A stretch of 64,000 nucleotides of DNA from Plasmodiophora brassicae (GCA_036867785.1 CP145423.1:806001-870000); one strand, 5' to 3'; positions 35,501-47,300 are shown, counted from the first letter of the stretch. Notes: generated by a model from the sequence alone, not told the origin. Program-made: numbers and translations.

Positions 35501-36019
35501 GGCGCTTGACGATCATGCCTGTGGTGCCGTCTACCAGCACGACATGCGAATGCTTCGTGGCAATGAATCGGGTGCCTTCGCTGGTCTGGAACGGGGTGCG
35601 CTCGGCAATCTCCTGCAACGACACGTCGATCGGTTCGACCTGCGTGATATTCAGACCATCATTGCACACACAGGGCCACCCGGCACGATTATCCTGACAG
35701 CGTCGCCGTTCATGTAGAACAGGTTGCCATCGACGCCGGGCAGGATGACGCCGGCCTGCGAGTCGCGGGACGCCCCGATCGGGATACCGTCGACGTGCGA
35801 CGCGGACAGGAACGGCGACTTGGAGGGGATCCGCCACAGGACGTTACCAGTGTCGGCCCGGATCGAGACGAGCATACCGTCGACGGCCGCCAGCAGCAGG
35901 CGCACGCCGGGCCGTGGCGGCGCCATCGGCAGCGCGTCCGTCCCGAACACGCCGGCGGCCAGCGCGCACGCGGCGACGATCAGCAAGGCGGCGGCCCACG
36001 TCATCGCGTCACGCGCCAT
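32577..36019 (-). CDS. ERN1: IRE1, ER stress sensor kinase/endoribonuclease
   Basis: A multi-exon gene. Signal peptide from 36019 (MTWAAALLIVAACALAAGVF), then a lumenal beta-propeller-like region (LLLAAVDGMLVSIRADTGNV, EGTRFIATKHSHVVLVDGTT). One membrane helix follows (ILIAIACVIVALAIWVAVHR), then the kinase: LLGLGSQGTIVFDGFFEG, VAVKR, ESDSHPAVLRYFAREDDDNF. The RNase (KEN) domain ends the protein, with CLRVIRNKKNHYRDLP and FLFYFTSRFPFLLLYSF; the catalytic Asn, Lys and His positions known from human IRE1 are kept. The enzyme senses unfolded proteins in the ER and splices or degrades mRNA. Oddities: the catalytic loop reads IVHKDLKPANIL (HKD, not HRD), the metal motif is DMG, not DFG, and APE is AAE. 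Lys and both Asp residues remain. Several junctions in the lumenal part are unresolved. Confidence 0.88.
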
Positions 36020-36430
36020 GCTGCATTCCGGGCGGCAATGGCGGCGGCAACCCGTCGTCCGCGACAAGACTGCCACTGGCCCGTCGTCTAAAAATAGATC
36101 CAGGCCCGCGGACATATGGGGGATGCGCGGGGGGGCGCTACTGAACGGACCTGCCCCTGGTCACCGTTCGCCAAGGTCGCGTAGTCCACGAACATCGGGC
36201 AGCATGAACGAGGCCGAGTAATCCCCCCTCAGCTGAGATGATATCGGCCTGGACAGGTTGGTTGATACCCGTCAGGGTCAGCGGCGCGCGCCGTTCACGA
36301 ACTGCAATCACATTGTAGTCCAACGAAGCGCGCGCAGCCATCTGCGCAAGGCAGGCCCACATATTCCTTATTCGTACACGCCATATCGCAGCGTACGGAA
36401 CTCGGCATGCCTGTAACCAAAGGCGGCGGT

Positions 36431-37820
36431 TCACGGTTTTAGAACGAGATATTTGACGGATGGTTGCTGCGGGTCGGTATGGAACGTGCAGATGCGCTTG
36501 ACGATGGCCATAAGCTGGCGCCGGGCCTGTTCGCCCTTGTATTTCCAGCTGTCTTCCATGTTGCGCGCCAGGCTCTTGACCGTCAGGCGCCCGTGCTTCC
36601 GGAACTGTTGGCGGACGGCTTCCTCGGTGACCAGCACTGTAAACGATGCGCCCCCCATCAGTTCGTGCAACACGTGCGCTCGGCAGACGCAATCACCTTC
36701 ATCGGACGCTGCAGGGGCCGGAGCCTCCGCTTTCGTTCGTTTAGGCTCGACGCGTTCGGCGGTAGGTTCCTCAAGCGGCCGTTTCCTCGTTTCACCCTGC
36801 GCACACACCCGTCAGCGAACGAAACAGGATCGCAGCTGCATGCGGTGAACGTCGACCTGGGTCGCTGGCGCTGTCGACGGCGCTTGCTCCGCGTCCTTCT
36901 CGTCATCCTCGTCAACGTCGCTATCCGACACGTTCTCGTCCATCTCTTCGTCGTCGGACGATCCCGAGAATTCGTCCATGTCGTCCGTTTTGGACAGGAT
37001 CTGGGCGATCTTCTGCACGAGACTGTCACACAACCCGCCCCTCCCAATGGTGAACGCTCTGCCACAACCTTCCCCGCTGCCGTGAGGTCCGCCTCCTCCT
37101 CGTTTTCGCCAGCCTTCACACGTACAGTCAGATTCCGAAACGCAGGACAAGCAGGTCGACCGTGCCTGTGGCTCGGCGCCCGTCATGTCGATCGTGACAC
37201 CGGGCTCTTCATCGTCGTCGAATTCGTCCTCGAAATCGGCGTCCCGGGTCTCGTCGCCCAGGCCCAAATCATGGCGCGCCTTGATGGCGGTCTTGTACCG
37301 GGACGCGGGCCTCAACAGCGGGGCACCACCGTCGTCACCGTCCCTTCACCGCCATTCATCAGAGACCCGTGACAGAACCATCGGGCACCGTCTCACTGCC
37401 GTACTTCGAGAGGAGTTCGTTCAGACGCGAATGGCCCCGTTGCAGACGGGACTCGACACGTTCCCGCCGCTCGATCTCCATTCGTTCCGCCTCTTCCAGG
37501 GCGGCCTCTGACATGGGCGTCGGTTTCGGGGCGGCTTTGAACAGGTCGACGCATGTGTAGAACAGCTTGCGGCCCTTCTGAACCAGGAGGACGTACTTCG
37601 ACCGGGCCTGGACGTTTTCCGGTTGCGCGCGATGCACGCGCCCGTTCTTCTTGTCGGCCAGGACGAAGTTGCGGACCTTGCGACCACGCGCCCGCCGATC
37701 CGTCGAGTCGACCATCTCGGTCGACACCGTGGTCGCCTTCAGCGACAGCACCGTCTCCGGGGCGAACCGCGCGATCGCGTACCGCTTCGTCGACGGCAGG
37801 CGGTACACGGGCACCGACAT
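36431..37820 (-). CDS. GTF2F1: Transcription initiation factor TFIIF alpha subunit (RAP74)
   Basis: The start at 37820 gives MSVPVYRLPSTKRYAIARFA, like the first strands of the RAP74 dimerisation barrel. Next come KYVLLVQKGRKLFYTCVDLF and a helix MSEAALEEAERMEIERRERV, corresponding to the end of that barrel and the A-E-E-A-E-E-x-W helix of the family. The middle is acidic (DADFEDEFDDDEEPG, DDMDEFSGSSDDEEMDEN) with a basic patch (KRPLEEPTAERVEPKRTK). The C-terminal winged helix ends the protein: FTVLVTEEAVRQQFRKHGRL, then EQARRQLMAIVKRICTF and VKYLVLKP. The protein binds RNA polymerase II and, through the winged helix, the FCP1 phosphatase. It is shorter than the human protein (517 aa), mainly in the acidic linker. 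Internal introns are clear, but not all junctions could be fixed. Confidence 0.8.
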
Positions 37821-38345
37821 GGCGACGCCGGTCGACGCCCAGCCCCACTTCGCACTTTCCGGATCGGCGCACCGCCGCGCGATGGTCGCAATCTGGCGCA
37901 GACCAGCAGCGACGCCCCGATGAGGTCCTCGTCCCCCAGTGTGTGCTGCGTTGCCCGACAGGGTGAAGTTTCACTTTGTGCTGGTACTCAGGTGCAGCAC
38001 TGTCATACTACGAACGGGGCCGCTGCGGGAATCCGCCTACCAACACTGTATTGTGATGGGCGCTCCGTTCCAGGCAGACCGTACACGACGACGCGAAATT
38101 CGGGGGTCAATATTCCCATCGAGGTGCAATGCGCCATCTCTTGTCATCGTCAGAGGTCAGACGTCTCACGGCCTATCCCGGTATTTGGCCTGCCCGGGAA
38201 GATGCGCGCGCGCCTGGCAGGTCGGGAATGCGCGGCCTGTCGGAAATGCGCGGCTTGTCCGGAACGCCGAACACGCGACCCAGCCTGATTCCTGATTTGC
38301 CATTGTGCAGCTCGATCGGAGCGTCAAACGTGTCAAGCCGGGACG
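37821..38345. other. Divergent promoter region with small tandem repeat
   Basis: This lies between the TFIIF-alpha start (-) and a zinc-finger gene (+). A degenerate 18-bp repeat (GTCGGGAATGCGCGGCCT / GTCGGAAATGCGCGGCTT) occupies about 38220-38260. No other signal was recognised. Confidence 0.45.
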
Positions 38346-39398
38346 ATGGCGCTGTCAAAGGCACACGCGGTTCTGCTGACGTTGCTTGGTGCTATTCGTG
38401 CTATCGGCGCCACGGACGTCGACGCTGGCGACGACATCTTTCGTGGGTTGTTCGACCTGGATGAGCTGTACTCCTCTGCCCAGAACGACCCAGGCAGTAT
38501 CTGGGCGCTCGCCGCTGACCTTGCAGGGTTTACCGGCGACGTCGGCAACATAAGCGGACTATATTTCAACTTGGACGCGTTCGAATTCGTCGATGGCCAT
38601 CGAGATGCAGACATTGCCATGGTACCGGCCGCCAGGACAACGGACAACGGTCATTGCCTGAACGCAATTACTGGCCTGCATCCGCATTGGGCAATGGCCA
38701 GCGCAGGATCATGCACGCCGTATCCGGCCACACCCAAGGTTTCTGTCAACGACGGTCCCGTCGACGTTACGACATGCATCGAAAGGACTCCGGAAGCGAT
38801 GGCAGGCCCCAGCGAACCACAGCCCCCCCGTTATGTGTGCAACTATTGTTTGACGCCTTACACGAGTAAGAATGGCATCCTAATCCATCAACGTGGTCAT
38901 TGCAGGTACGGAATTCCAGAACCTTGTACTGTGCAGGTGTGGGCATAGCTAATATGGTCATATGGGTAGTCAAATGAGTTGGATTGAACAAGCTCACTAC
39001 GAATGCACGTCCTGTCTGAGGTCATTCGCATATAAAACTGGTCTCCAGAGGCATCAACGTAACCACTGCCGGTATGTACATGTGCCAGGCGTCAGTAATG
39101 AGGTCTGTTACGAGGGCACCTGATTAAGAGGCCAATGAAAATGCCTAGGAAATCGCCGACTTTTCGGCGCCGTCATCCGTGCAAGTATTGCTCCACAACG
39201 TTTGCATGGAAAACCGGCCTTCGCCAGCACATGCGGGATGAATGCGAGTACTCACCCACTGCACGCTCTCGAGCCCCCAGAGCCCCATCCGCTCAAGACT
39301 GCCAGGTTTGCTCAAGGAGTTTCGAAGGGGCCAAATGCCTTCGTGAGCACGTACGGCATTCGTGCCGAGTTCTCAAACGTACGAGCAAGGTGGCTTGA
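38346..39398 (+). CDS. C2HC zinc-finger protein with hydrophobic N-terminus
   Basis: The start MALSKAHAVLLTLLGAIRAI looks like a signal peptide, followed by an acidic region (DIFRGLFDLDELYSSAQND). Four zinc-finger-like units then appear in successive short exon-like pieces: CNYCLTPYTSKNGILIHQRG HC, CTSCLRSFAYKTGLQRHQRN HC, CKYCSTTFAWKTGLRQHMRD EC and CQVCSRSFEGAKCLREHVRH SC. All fit CX2CX12HX4C. The first two units end at a donor (AG|GTACGG and C|GGTATG type), which suggests one finger per exon. The exact splice sites are not settled, and the product could be two genes. The same plan occurs at 10.5 kb. A secretion signal on a zinc-finger protein is odd; the hydrophobic start may instead be a membrane anchor or chance. 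No function is inferred. Confidence 0.55.
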
Positions 39399-39631
39399 GC
39401 ATATGCAATGCCGAATTCCGACGCCGCGAATCCGAAATTACACTTTGCCCGTGTGCATGCACCCAGTAAGGAGCTTTGACAATAAACGGCATGGCTCGTA
39501 ACACTGCTCTGAGTGCTACGTGTATTTCGGTACAAACCTGATGGTAACGATACCACCTGGAATCGGGATCGTGAGGCGTACTAACACGTCGATCCATTTA
39601 TGTTTAGGTGTTGGACCAGACGGCGCCGCTC

Positions 39632-41162
39632 ATGATGCCAAACTTGGCGCCGCATGTACTGCTGGGTCTGTGGGGGTTTCTGGGCCTCGAAATTGCGGTC
39701 GTTGAAACGTCGTTGACCTTTGAATCCGCGTTGCCTGGCAGCCCGCTTTCGGGTTTGACGTTGTATTCAACAGCCGTGACGTCGTTTCTGGGGCCTCAAC
39801 CCGACAGGACCTCGAATGAGTCCATGAGGAGCGGCCCAGTTGTCCTCTTCAACAACAATATGTGCAAGTCTGTTTTATTACGTGCTCCCTCTACTATTAT
39901 CCTGGTCACCACGGAAACGTCATCAGACTACACTTGCTCATTCGAGTCCATATATCTTAACCTGTATGCGACCGGCGCTGCTGCCGTTATTTGTGAGTGG
40001 GCCAATGAGCCCCCGAACGGCTGCGCCATTGAAGCCAACACACTGACACGTATCGCCAGGGCCAATGGTTGATAATGTCCCATCAGTCAACCTTTACGCC
40101 AGTGACGGTACCCGAGGTTCGACCACGCGCATGCTTCCGATGTTGTTCCTGCAGATCGGCCCAAGTTATGACATATTCGACATCTTGAGAACACATGCTG
40201 CTGGGCAGAATGTTACCGTCTTCCCTGATGAAAATGTGTGGCAGACAACGTTCGCCTCTTGGTACTACCAGTTATTCGTTCGTATCCTTCCCAGTGTGGT
40301 CTTGATCGTTTCGGGCGGTGTCGCTGTTGTTTTCCTTGCCTCCCATGTGCGCCGGATCACTGACAAGTACATGGACGTTGTTCCTGTGGGACAACGTTCG
40401 TTTTCCAGATGGGCCACATTTGTTCGAAGTTCCGCCAACCTGCCACACGCTGTGCTGTTAATCGAGACCACTACCGCAACGCTCTCGGGAGTTGCATTGG
40501 CGATTGGTGGGCACTTCAGCACGCCGAATCTTCCTTACCCCGCTGTCATGTACTTCCTGTCCTTGCTTGGCGGATGGAGTTTGGCATCCTCTCTCCTTTC
40601 TGCATCGGTGTGGATTCGACAGGTGGCAGGCCTTATCGACTCGGAAATGATTTTGACCCGTATCCTCCGTGGCGACTATCCCATAGCATTTATTCTACTG
40701 GTCTTCGTCCCCGTCGCAGCAGACACAGCCATTAGTGCCATCTGGGCGACATACATGTACGCAGAGGTAATCGCGACCGTCGAGGGAGCAATGCTGTTTC
40801 TGCTCCAGATGACAGTCAGTGTGCATGTTCTTGTCGTTGTTCTGCGCTACTACTGGTTCGCCAGGGATGTCCAGTCGCGCACCACCGGCGTAACAGGGAG
40901 GAAGCCTGGAATGGACGCTTTGCTCGCCCGTCTCAGTCGCTGCGCTTTGGGCATGTCTCTGTCGATGATCATGGTCTGTATCGGCACAGCTCTTCCAGCT
41001 CTACAGCCCGTACGCTTTCTCTACACGCCAGCAGGATGGACTCTTAGTTTCTCGTTAGCCTTCAATGGGCGGGCACTGGATAGTGCCTTCCGAGTTGCTA
41101 TGTTTAAACCACGACCCGCCATACGCCCGACAGCCATTTCGAAGCACGCAGCCGTTGTATGA
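39632..41162 (+). CDS. PA-domain seven-TM receptor-like protein, gene 1
   Basis: Two exons join over a proposed 37-bp intron (40050-40086). The signal peptide is MMPNLAPHVLLGLWGFLGLE. The outside part resembles a protease-associated (PA) domain: STIILVTTETSSDYTCSFES, NLYATGAAAVICEWANEP, then MLPMLFLQIGPSYDIFDILR. Seven hydrophobic helices follow: VRILPSVVLIVSGGVAVVFL, AVLLIETTTATLSGVALAIG, VMYFLSLLGGWSLASSLLSA, FILLVFVPVAADTAISAIWA, AMLFLLQMTVSVHVLVVVLR, LGMSLSMIMVCIGTALPAL and a last one near FSLAFNGRALDS. The tail is short. The same design recurs at 61.2-62.6 kb. I know no named family with exactly this layout; a surface receptor is inferred. Codon use is much less GC-biased than in the neighbours. 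The first in-frame ATG was taken as the start. Confidence 0.65.
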
Positions 41163-41995
41163 ACGACCTAATTCAGGGTCGAAACATTTGACAGTTGCTC
41201 GACAAAGCCAGAATCCGCGAACCAATAAGGGGGTGCCCGGAAACGGTCTCATTTTAAATTGAAAAAGATACATATTGCACAACGACGTCAAGGCGTAGTC
41301 CACTGTTAGAGGTTCGCCTTGGACGGCCTGGAAGTTTCGTAACGTTGCATATCACATGAAACGCTAGCTCGTAATCTCCAAGGTGATGACCCCACTTCTT
41401 GCTCAGACATCTCCAACGTTTAACGCGCAGAAGACGCCGTTCCACTACTTGCCGAACACGGTTGTGACGAGGACTGAAAGTTCTCCCGTCCCTCGTCAGG
41501 TCGCGTCCGGAGATCGGGGTGATTATCTTTCCCGCCTCGCGGCGTATCCCTTATCACCCATGGCCATGAGACGCTCGCCATCGCCTAGCGACGTCGGAAT
41601 CAGCAATCCTCGTGCGATCGTAATGTCTGAAACGGCGCGCTTCCACGGTCCCGATATCCAATATAATCAGATGTGGCTTCATGGCAGATATACACCATGA
41701 CCTCGAACTTGAGTGCGTTGAAATTGTCGTACGTTTGAGAGAACTATTTCCAAGGGCGCAGAGCCGGCTTCTCGATTTTGACACGTGTTACATCGACGAT
41801 GCCGGTCAGGACCCCGTTGATGGCACATGTAAAGACATGGAGCGAGTAGTCGACTAGGTAGTCGTCACGGAGTGTCGAACGGGTCCCGTCTGACTTGGTT
41901 TAACAGGCCGATCTGTCGGGCAACTTAAGCGCACGCGCCACAAGGGGGACGCTATGTCGTGTATTGGACGACGGGGCCCGGTGGACTCGGCGCTC
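41163..41995. other. Convergent intergenic region
   Basis: No gene recognised. Composition is mixed and somewhat AT-richer; frames are short. It holds 3' flanks of the PA receptor (+) and the helical protein (-). Confidence 0.45.
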
Positions 41996-42748
41996 TTAGG
42001 CGGCGATGGCGACGACGACGACGGCAGCGATGGCGCTGACGGCGACACGGGTCGACACGGCGGCGTTATTGGCGTCGTCGCCGGCGGCGAGGTCGTCGAG
42101 GTCCGCCTGGGCCTTCTCGAACGCCTGGTCCAGCTGGGCCTTGACGTCGGCGTACGTCTCGACGAGCTTGGCGACGGCGTCATACTTGGCCTTCAGATCG
42201 CCCTTCTTCGCGAGGATGATCGGGGACACCAGGGCGCTACGCTGCTGCTTCGTCAGCTGCTTGGCGCCCTCGTCGGTAACCTTGAGCACCTTCTCCACCT
42301 CGGTGCGGGCCTCGCCGACGATGCCGGTGGCGAGCGTCTGGAACTCGACCACGTCTGGGTCATCGACCAGCTCGGCGAGCTTCTTCTGCGCGTCGTCCAG
42401 GGCCGCCTGCAGCGTCTGCTTGGCGTCGCCTTCCTGGACATCCTTGACGATCTCGTCGTACTTCTTCGACAGGTCTGCACGGCCCTTCTGCACGATCGGG
42501 GTCGCCTCGTCGCGACGTCGCGCCCAGGCGGCCTTGTCCGCGGTGTCCTTGATCTCGGCCAACGCCACGGCGCCCCTCGTTAACACGACGACGCGATCGT
42601 TGGCGAAATCTTGGAACCTCTGCAGCAGGTCCTGATCGGTCGGCTTCGGCTTGACTGTTTTGTCGCCGCTCTCTGCGCCTTTCGTCGCAGCCGCCAGCTG
42701 GACGGCCAGGGACGCGACGGCAATCAGGATGACCTTGCGGGTGTACAT
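41996..42748 (-). CDS. Secreted, probably GPI-anchored helical protein
   Basis: A single exon of 250 aa. The N-terminus MYTRKVILIAVASLAVQLAA is a clear signal peptide. The body is almost entirely amphipathic helix with heptad-like spacing (DDAQKKLAELVDDPDVVEFQ, AKLVETYADVKAQLDQAFEK AQADLDD). It ends with a small-residue site (AAGDDANNAAVS) followed by a hydrophobic tail VAVSAIAAVVVVAIAA with no basic residues after it, the form of a GPI attachment signal. A type I membrane anchor is the alternative. The helical body may form a coiled coil or a helical bundle on the cell surface. I do not recognise a family. The start is the only ATG that includes the signal peptide. Confidence 0.7.
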   Translation of the reverse strand: MYTRKVILIAVASLAVQLAAATKGAESGDKTVKPKPTDQDLLQRFQDFANDRVVVLTRGAVALAEIKDTADKAAWARRRDEATPIVQKGRADLSKKYDEIVKDVQEGDAKQTLQAALDDAQKKLAELVDDPDVVEFQTLATGIVGEARTEVEKVLKVTDEGAKQLTKQQRSALVSPIILAKKGDLKAKYDAVAKLVETYADVKAQLDQAFEKAQADLDDLAAGDDANNAAVSTRVAVSAIAAVVVVAIAA

Positions 42749-43729
42749 TGGGCGGCGGTGGGCGAAGGTGACGTTAGTTGATCCGTTCTAGTGCAGGGCG
42801 TTCAGGCTTGCGATATGGCGAATAGATATGGATATGGCGGGCAGACAGGCGGGTCGGGCCTTCCGACCATGCCCGCCAGACCGATCGGTCGATCGATCCA
42901 CGTTCGACATTCGGTCGGTCTAGTTCCGGCCCTGACCTGCCGGCCGGATGTCACGCCATGGCCTCGACGTGACTCACGCTGCCGCCAATGATTACTGCCC
43001 CGTGGCTTGCTGGACAAGGCACGGCCAGCCCGAAGTATCGGGTAAGCAAGGTGCATGTGCCCCCAGCGCGGCAATCAGAGGACGACCAGGTGCACACGGT
43101 GCACCCCGCCATGTATCGCTGATGCAACCCGCTGATCCTTTGTAGACGAGCAGAACACCGCCCTCTATCAATTCAACCGAGGACGCCTTGGTAGCAGTTC
43201 TTGTGAACGTAGGCGTCCCCGGATGTGGAGGAGTAGGGGGGAGGGGGTGTGCCCAACCTATCGCCTGATCCGGACCGGTGGCACGAACCCAACGTGGCCA
43301 TTGTGGCATTGGCGACATCATCTGCGTCATATCCGAATGGACCTGCTAGCAGACACAGCAATCGCATTGTGGACGCCGGCCAACATCGCAGTGGTCGTCC
43401 GCGCTCCTGACGACGGTTAGAGTCGCTGCCAGACGGCATGTGAAGCGCAACGACCAGGGCAACTGCAGAAGGCGATGACTGTCAGATCACACTGTTCGGT
43501 TGAGACACAAGGCGATCACCTCAGGGAGCTCGGACAGAGTAGACGAATGACGCAACGAGTATGTTGGCTCGAGGGCCCTGGATCAACGCCCCACTTTCAT
43601 TTGAAGACCCAGAAAGCTCAGTCGGAGTACAGGCACGTATAGGCTGCTGTTCTGCGTGCGTCGTCCGTTCTTTTTGGCGTACGTTGTCGGCGGGGTCAGC
43701 CCGTGATCGATCGCAGGCATCATCGGCAT
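42749..43729. other. Intergenic, divergent promoters
   Basis: About 1 kb between the helical-protein start (-) and mitochondrial L19 (+). Only random short frames are present; some GATC/GGTC-rich palindromic words occur near 42880. No RNA gene seen. Confidence 0.45.
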
Positions 43730-44137
43730 ATGCTGTGCGCTGCATTGCGGACCTGTCGCCGGTCGACGGCGACGCTGTCGCTGTGCAACCGATTGCTGAG
43801 GGAGGCGCACGAACGCGAGGTGGTGCGTATGACGGAGGCGCGCGGGTTCTCGATGCCGCCGTTCCGCGTCGGCGACTGGGTCCGCTTCGAGATGCCGCAG
43901 ACGCTGTCGCCGGAGGACAACCGCAAACCGGACGTCATCGAAGGGCTCGTGATCTGCAAACGCGGCAAACACGCCGACTCCAACTTCATCGTCCGGTCGT
44001 ACGAGGACGAGCTCGGGTGCGAACGCACCATCCCGATGTACAGCCCCTGGATCCGCAACTTCACCGTCATCAAGCAGCAGAAGGTTCGACGCGCCAAGCT
44101 CTACTACATGCGCAAGCGTGATACGCTCGAACTGTGA
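43730..44137 (+). CDS. MRPL19: Mitochondrial ribosomal protein bL19m
   Basis: A single exon of 135 aa. After a short basic, Ser/Arg-rich leader (MLCAALRTCRRSTATLSLCN), suitable for mitochondrial import, the L19 barrel follows: FRVGDWVRFEMPQTLSPEDN, VIEGLVICKRGKHADSNFIV RS, ERTIPMYSPWIRNFTVIK and the basic end VRRAKLYYMRKR. Bacterial L19 has the same order (GD.V.V...E......Q...G.VI.......F.VR......GVER.F...SP.I....V...G.VRRAKLYYLR). L19 sits at the subunit interface of the large ribosomal subunit. The ATG at 43730 was chosen because it opens the leader. Confidence 0.88.
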   Translation: MLCAALRTCRRSTATLSLCNRLLREAHEREVVRMTEARGFSMPPFRVGDWVRFEMPQTLSPEDNRKPDVIEGLVICKRGKHADSNFIVRSYEDELGCERTIPMYSPWIRNFTVIKQQKVRRAKLYYMRKRDTLEL

Positions 44138-44341
44138 ACTATTGCTCAGTACACTGCTGCACACATCGGTACAGTCTGCAACTGCAGTCTCCAGTGGTCG
44201 TCGTTCCGGGAGGGCGCGCACGCCCCAGAAAAAAGGCGCACATGCCGGAAAAACAACACATCCGTTGCCCAATCATTTTGTTGCGTGACGTGTGACAGCG
44301 GGCGAGTCCCGTTGTCATTTTGGAGTGCCTCGGGCGCAGCG

Positions 44342-47300
44342 ATGGTCGGTGCATCGAGTCGCATTGCATTGCGAGCGAGGGGTGACTGACCGGTCTGACT
44401 GAACGTGGGCAGCCGTTGCGTCTCGAGATCAAGCGCGAACTGTCCGCCCGATCCGAACGGGTGAAGTGCGTCGACATCCATCCGGCGGAGCCCTGGGTGC
44501 TGGCCGCGCTCTTCTCCGGCAACGTCGTCATCTGGAACTATGTCACCGAGACATCCGTCAAGACGTTCGAGTGCTGCGATGTCCCTGGTACGGTCGTCGC
44601 GTCGCGGTCAGCTCAGTATGGAACTTACACACGCGTGTGGCACATAGTTCGCGCTGCGAAATTCATCCCACGAAAGCACTGGATCATTTGCGGGGCGGAC
44701 GTACGTAATCAGCGGTATCTGCGCGCCGAAACAAGAGTTTGCTGAGCGTGTGGTTGCTCCCCCCGTTCCAGGACATGAACATTCGCGTGTACAACTACAA
44801 CACGATGGAGAAGATCAAAACGTTCGAGGGCCACTCGGACTACATTCGCGGCCTGGCCATCCATCCGACCATGCCGTATGTCCTATCCGCATCCGACGAT
44901 ATGTCCATCAAGTGCTGGGACTGGGACAAAGGTACGCTGCCTGTTGCACCCCGTTGTGCGGCCGCCGCTGTTGACCTGGACCTCCAGATTGGACCAACAC
45001 GCAGATATTCGAAGGTCATACGCATTACGTCATGCAGGTCGAGTTCAACCCCAAAGACCCGAACACGTTTGCGTCGGCGTCTCTGGACCACACCGTCAAG
45101 GTCCGTCGGTGCGGCGCTTGCCCGTGCGGATTCCCATCTGATCCGTTTGATGAATGGCAGGTATGGGGCCTGAATTCCCGACAACCGCATTTCAGCCTCG
45201 AAGGGCACCTGCGCGGCGTGAACTGTGTCAGCTACTTCCATGGCGGCGACCGCCCGTACCTCGTATCCGGGGCAGACGACCAGCTGATCAAGGTCTGGGA
45301 TTACCAGACGAAGTCGTGCGTGGCGACACTGGAGGGGCACACGAACAACGTCTCCGCTGTCGTGTTCCACCCGGTGCTCCCGCTCATCATCAGCGGGTCG
45401 GAGGATGGTACCATACGATTGTGGCACTCGACGACGTTCCGCCAGGAGAACACGCTCAATTACGGCATGGAGCGTGTCTGGTCCGTTTGCTGCCATCGCG
45501 ACTCGAACAAGGTTGCGTTCGGGTGCGACGAAGGCACAATCATGATCAAGATCGGCCACGAGGAGCCCGTTGTCTCCATGGATCGCAACGGTAAAGTCGT
45601 CTGGTCGAAGAACCACGACATCGTCGGCACCAATGTCAAGACGCTGGGATCGAAGACCACCATTGTCGACGGCGAGCGTTTGCCACTGGCTACGAAAGAG
45701 ATGGGCAGCTGCGAGATTTACCCCCAGGTTCTCTACCTGTGTTGTCACGATCGCCTGTCCGAGTACGGCTAACGGGTCACCGTGCAGGAAATCGCTCACG
45801 ACCCCAAGGCCCGTCTCCTGGCCGTGTGTGGCGATGGCGAGTACATCATTTACACGGCGCTCCTTCTGAAGAACAAGTGCTTCGGACCGGCACTCGAGTT
45901 CGTCTGGGCGTCGCACTCGGGCATGTACGCCGTGCGCGAATCGACGTCCAAGGTCAAGGTCTTCAAGAACTTTGTCGAACATCGACCGTTCCGCCCGCTG
46001 TTCCCCGTCGAAGGCATCTTTGGTGGGGCGCTGCTCGGCGTCCGCTCGAACGAATTCGTCGACTTTTACGACTGGGAGACGTGCTCGATTGTGCGCCGTG
46101 TGGAGGTGTGCCCGCGTCTCGTGTTCTGGTCGGAGTCTGCGGATCTGGTCGTCATCGCCGGGGAAACGGCGTACTTTACCTTGCGGTACAACGGTGACCT
46201 CGTCGCCAAGTACATTGAGCAAGGGATCGAGGTCGGCGAGCAAGGCATTGATGGTTCGTTTGAGCTCGAAAAGGAGACCTGTGAGCATGTCACAACGGGG
46301 GAGTTCATCGGCGATTGCTTCATCTACACGAACGCCGCCAACCGGTTGAACTACTGCGTTGGCGGCGAGGTCATCACGCTTGCGCACCTCGACAAGCCGT
46401 ACTACCTGCTCGGGTACCTCCCCAAGGACGACCGCGTCTACCTCATCGACAAGCACCATCACATCGTGTCGTTCTCGCTGCTGCTCTCGATTCTCATCTA
46501 CGAGACCGCCATTGTCCGGGGCGACTTCGAGGGCGCCCGCACGGCGCTTCAGAGTATCCCCGTCGAACACCATGATAAGCTGGCGCGGTTCCTCGAGGGG
46601 CAAGGTCAGTGGCGCTGCCCCGGACGAGGCACTGTGATTCGGCATTGCTGGAACTGAACGTATTTCCCAGGGCTGCGAGAGTTGGCGTTTGAGGTCACGA
46701 CCGACCCGGAGCACAAGTTCGAACTGGCCGTCCAGCTGAACAATCTGGAAGAGGCGAGGGCACTGGTCGAGGCCGACGAAAGCGATTCCAAATGGAAACA
46801 GCTGGGCGATGCGGCCCTGTCAAACAACGACCTGGTGCTGGCGAAGAAGTGCTTCGCGCGATCCCAGGACCTCGGCGGCCTGCTGCTGATTGCAACGTCG
46901 TGCGGTGATCGCGACGGCCTCGAGAAACTGGCCGACGTCGCCACCAAGTCGTCGCAGTTCAACGTGTCGTTCCTGGCCCTGCTCCTTCTCGGCCGCGTGG
47001 ACGACGCTGCTGAATTGCTGGTGCAGACCGGGCGCATCCCTGAGGCTGCCTTTTTCGCTCGATCGTACTGTCCTAGGTCAGTCGTTGCTGTTGCAGGATG
47101 CTGTGATGTTACCGGTCTGATTCCATGCTGGGGTGTATAGTTCGGTGGCCAGAATCGTTGACCTGTGGAAGGGCGATTTGGGGAAGGCGTCGTCGGCGTT
47201 GGCGGATTCGCTCACGGATCCGGAGTCGCATCCAGAGTTGTTCCCCGATCACGCCGCCTGCCTAGCCGCCGAGGCGCATGTCTCCAAGGAGTGGGGCCAG

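Noticed and set aside
44840-46714. 624-codon minus-strand frame opposite COPB2
   Set aside because: Antisense shadow; the plus strand encodes conserved beta-prime WD40 blades.
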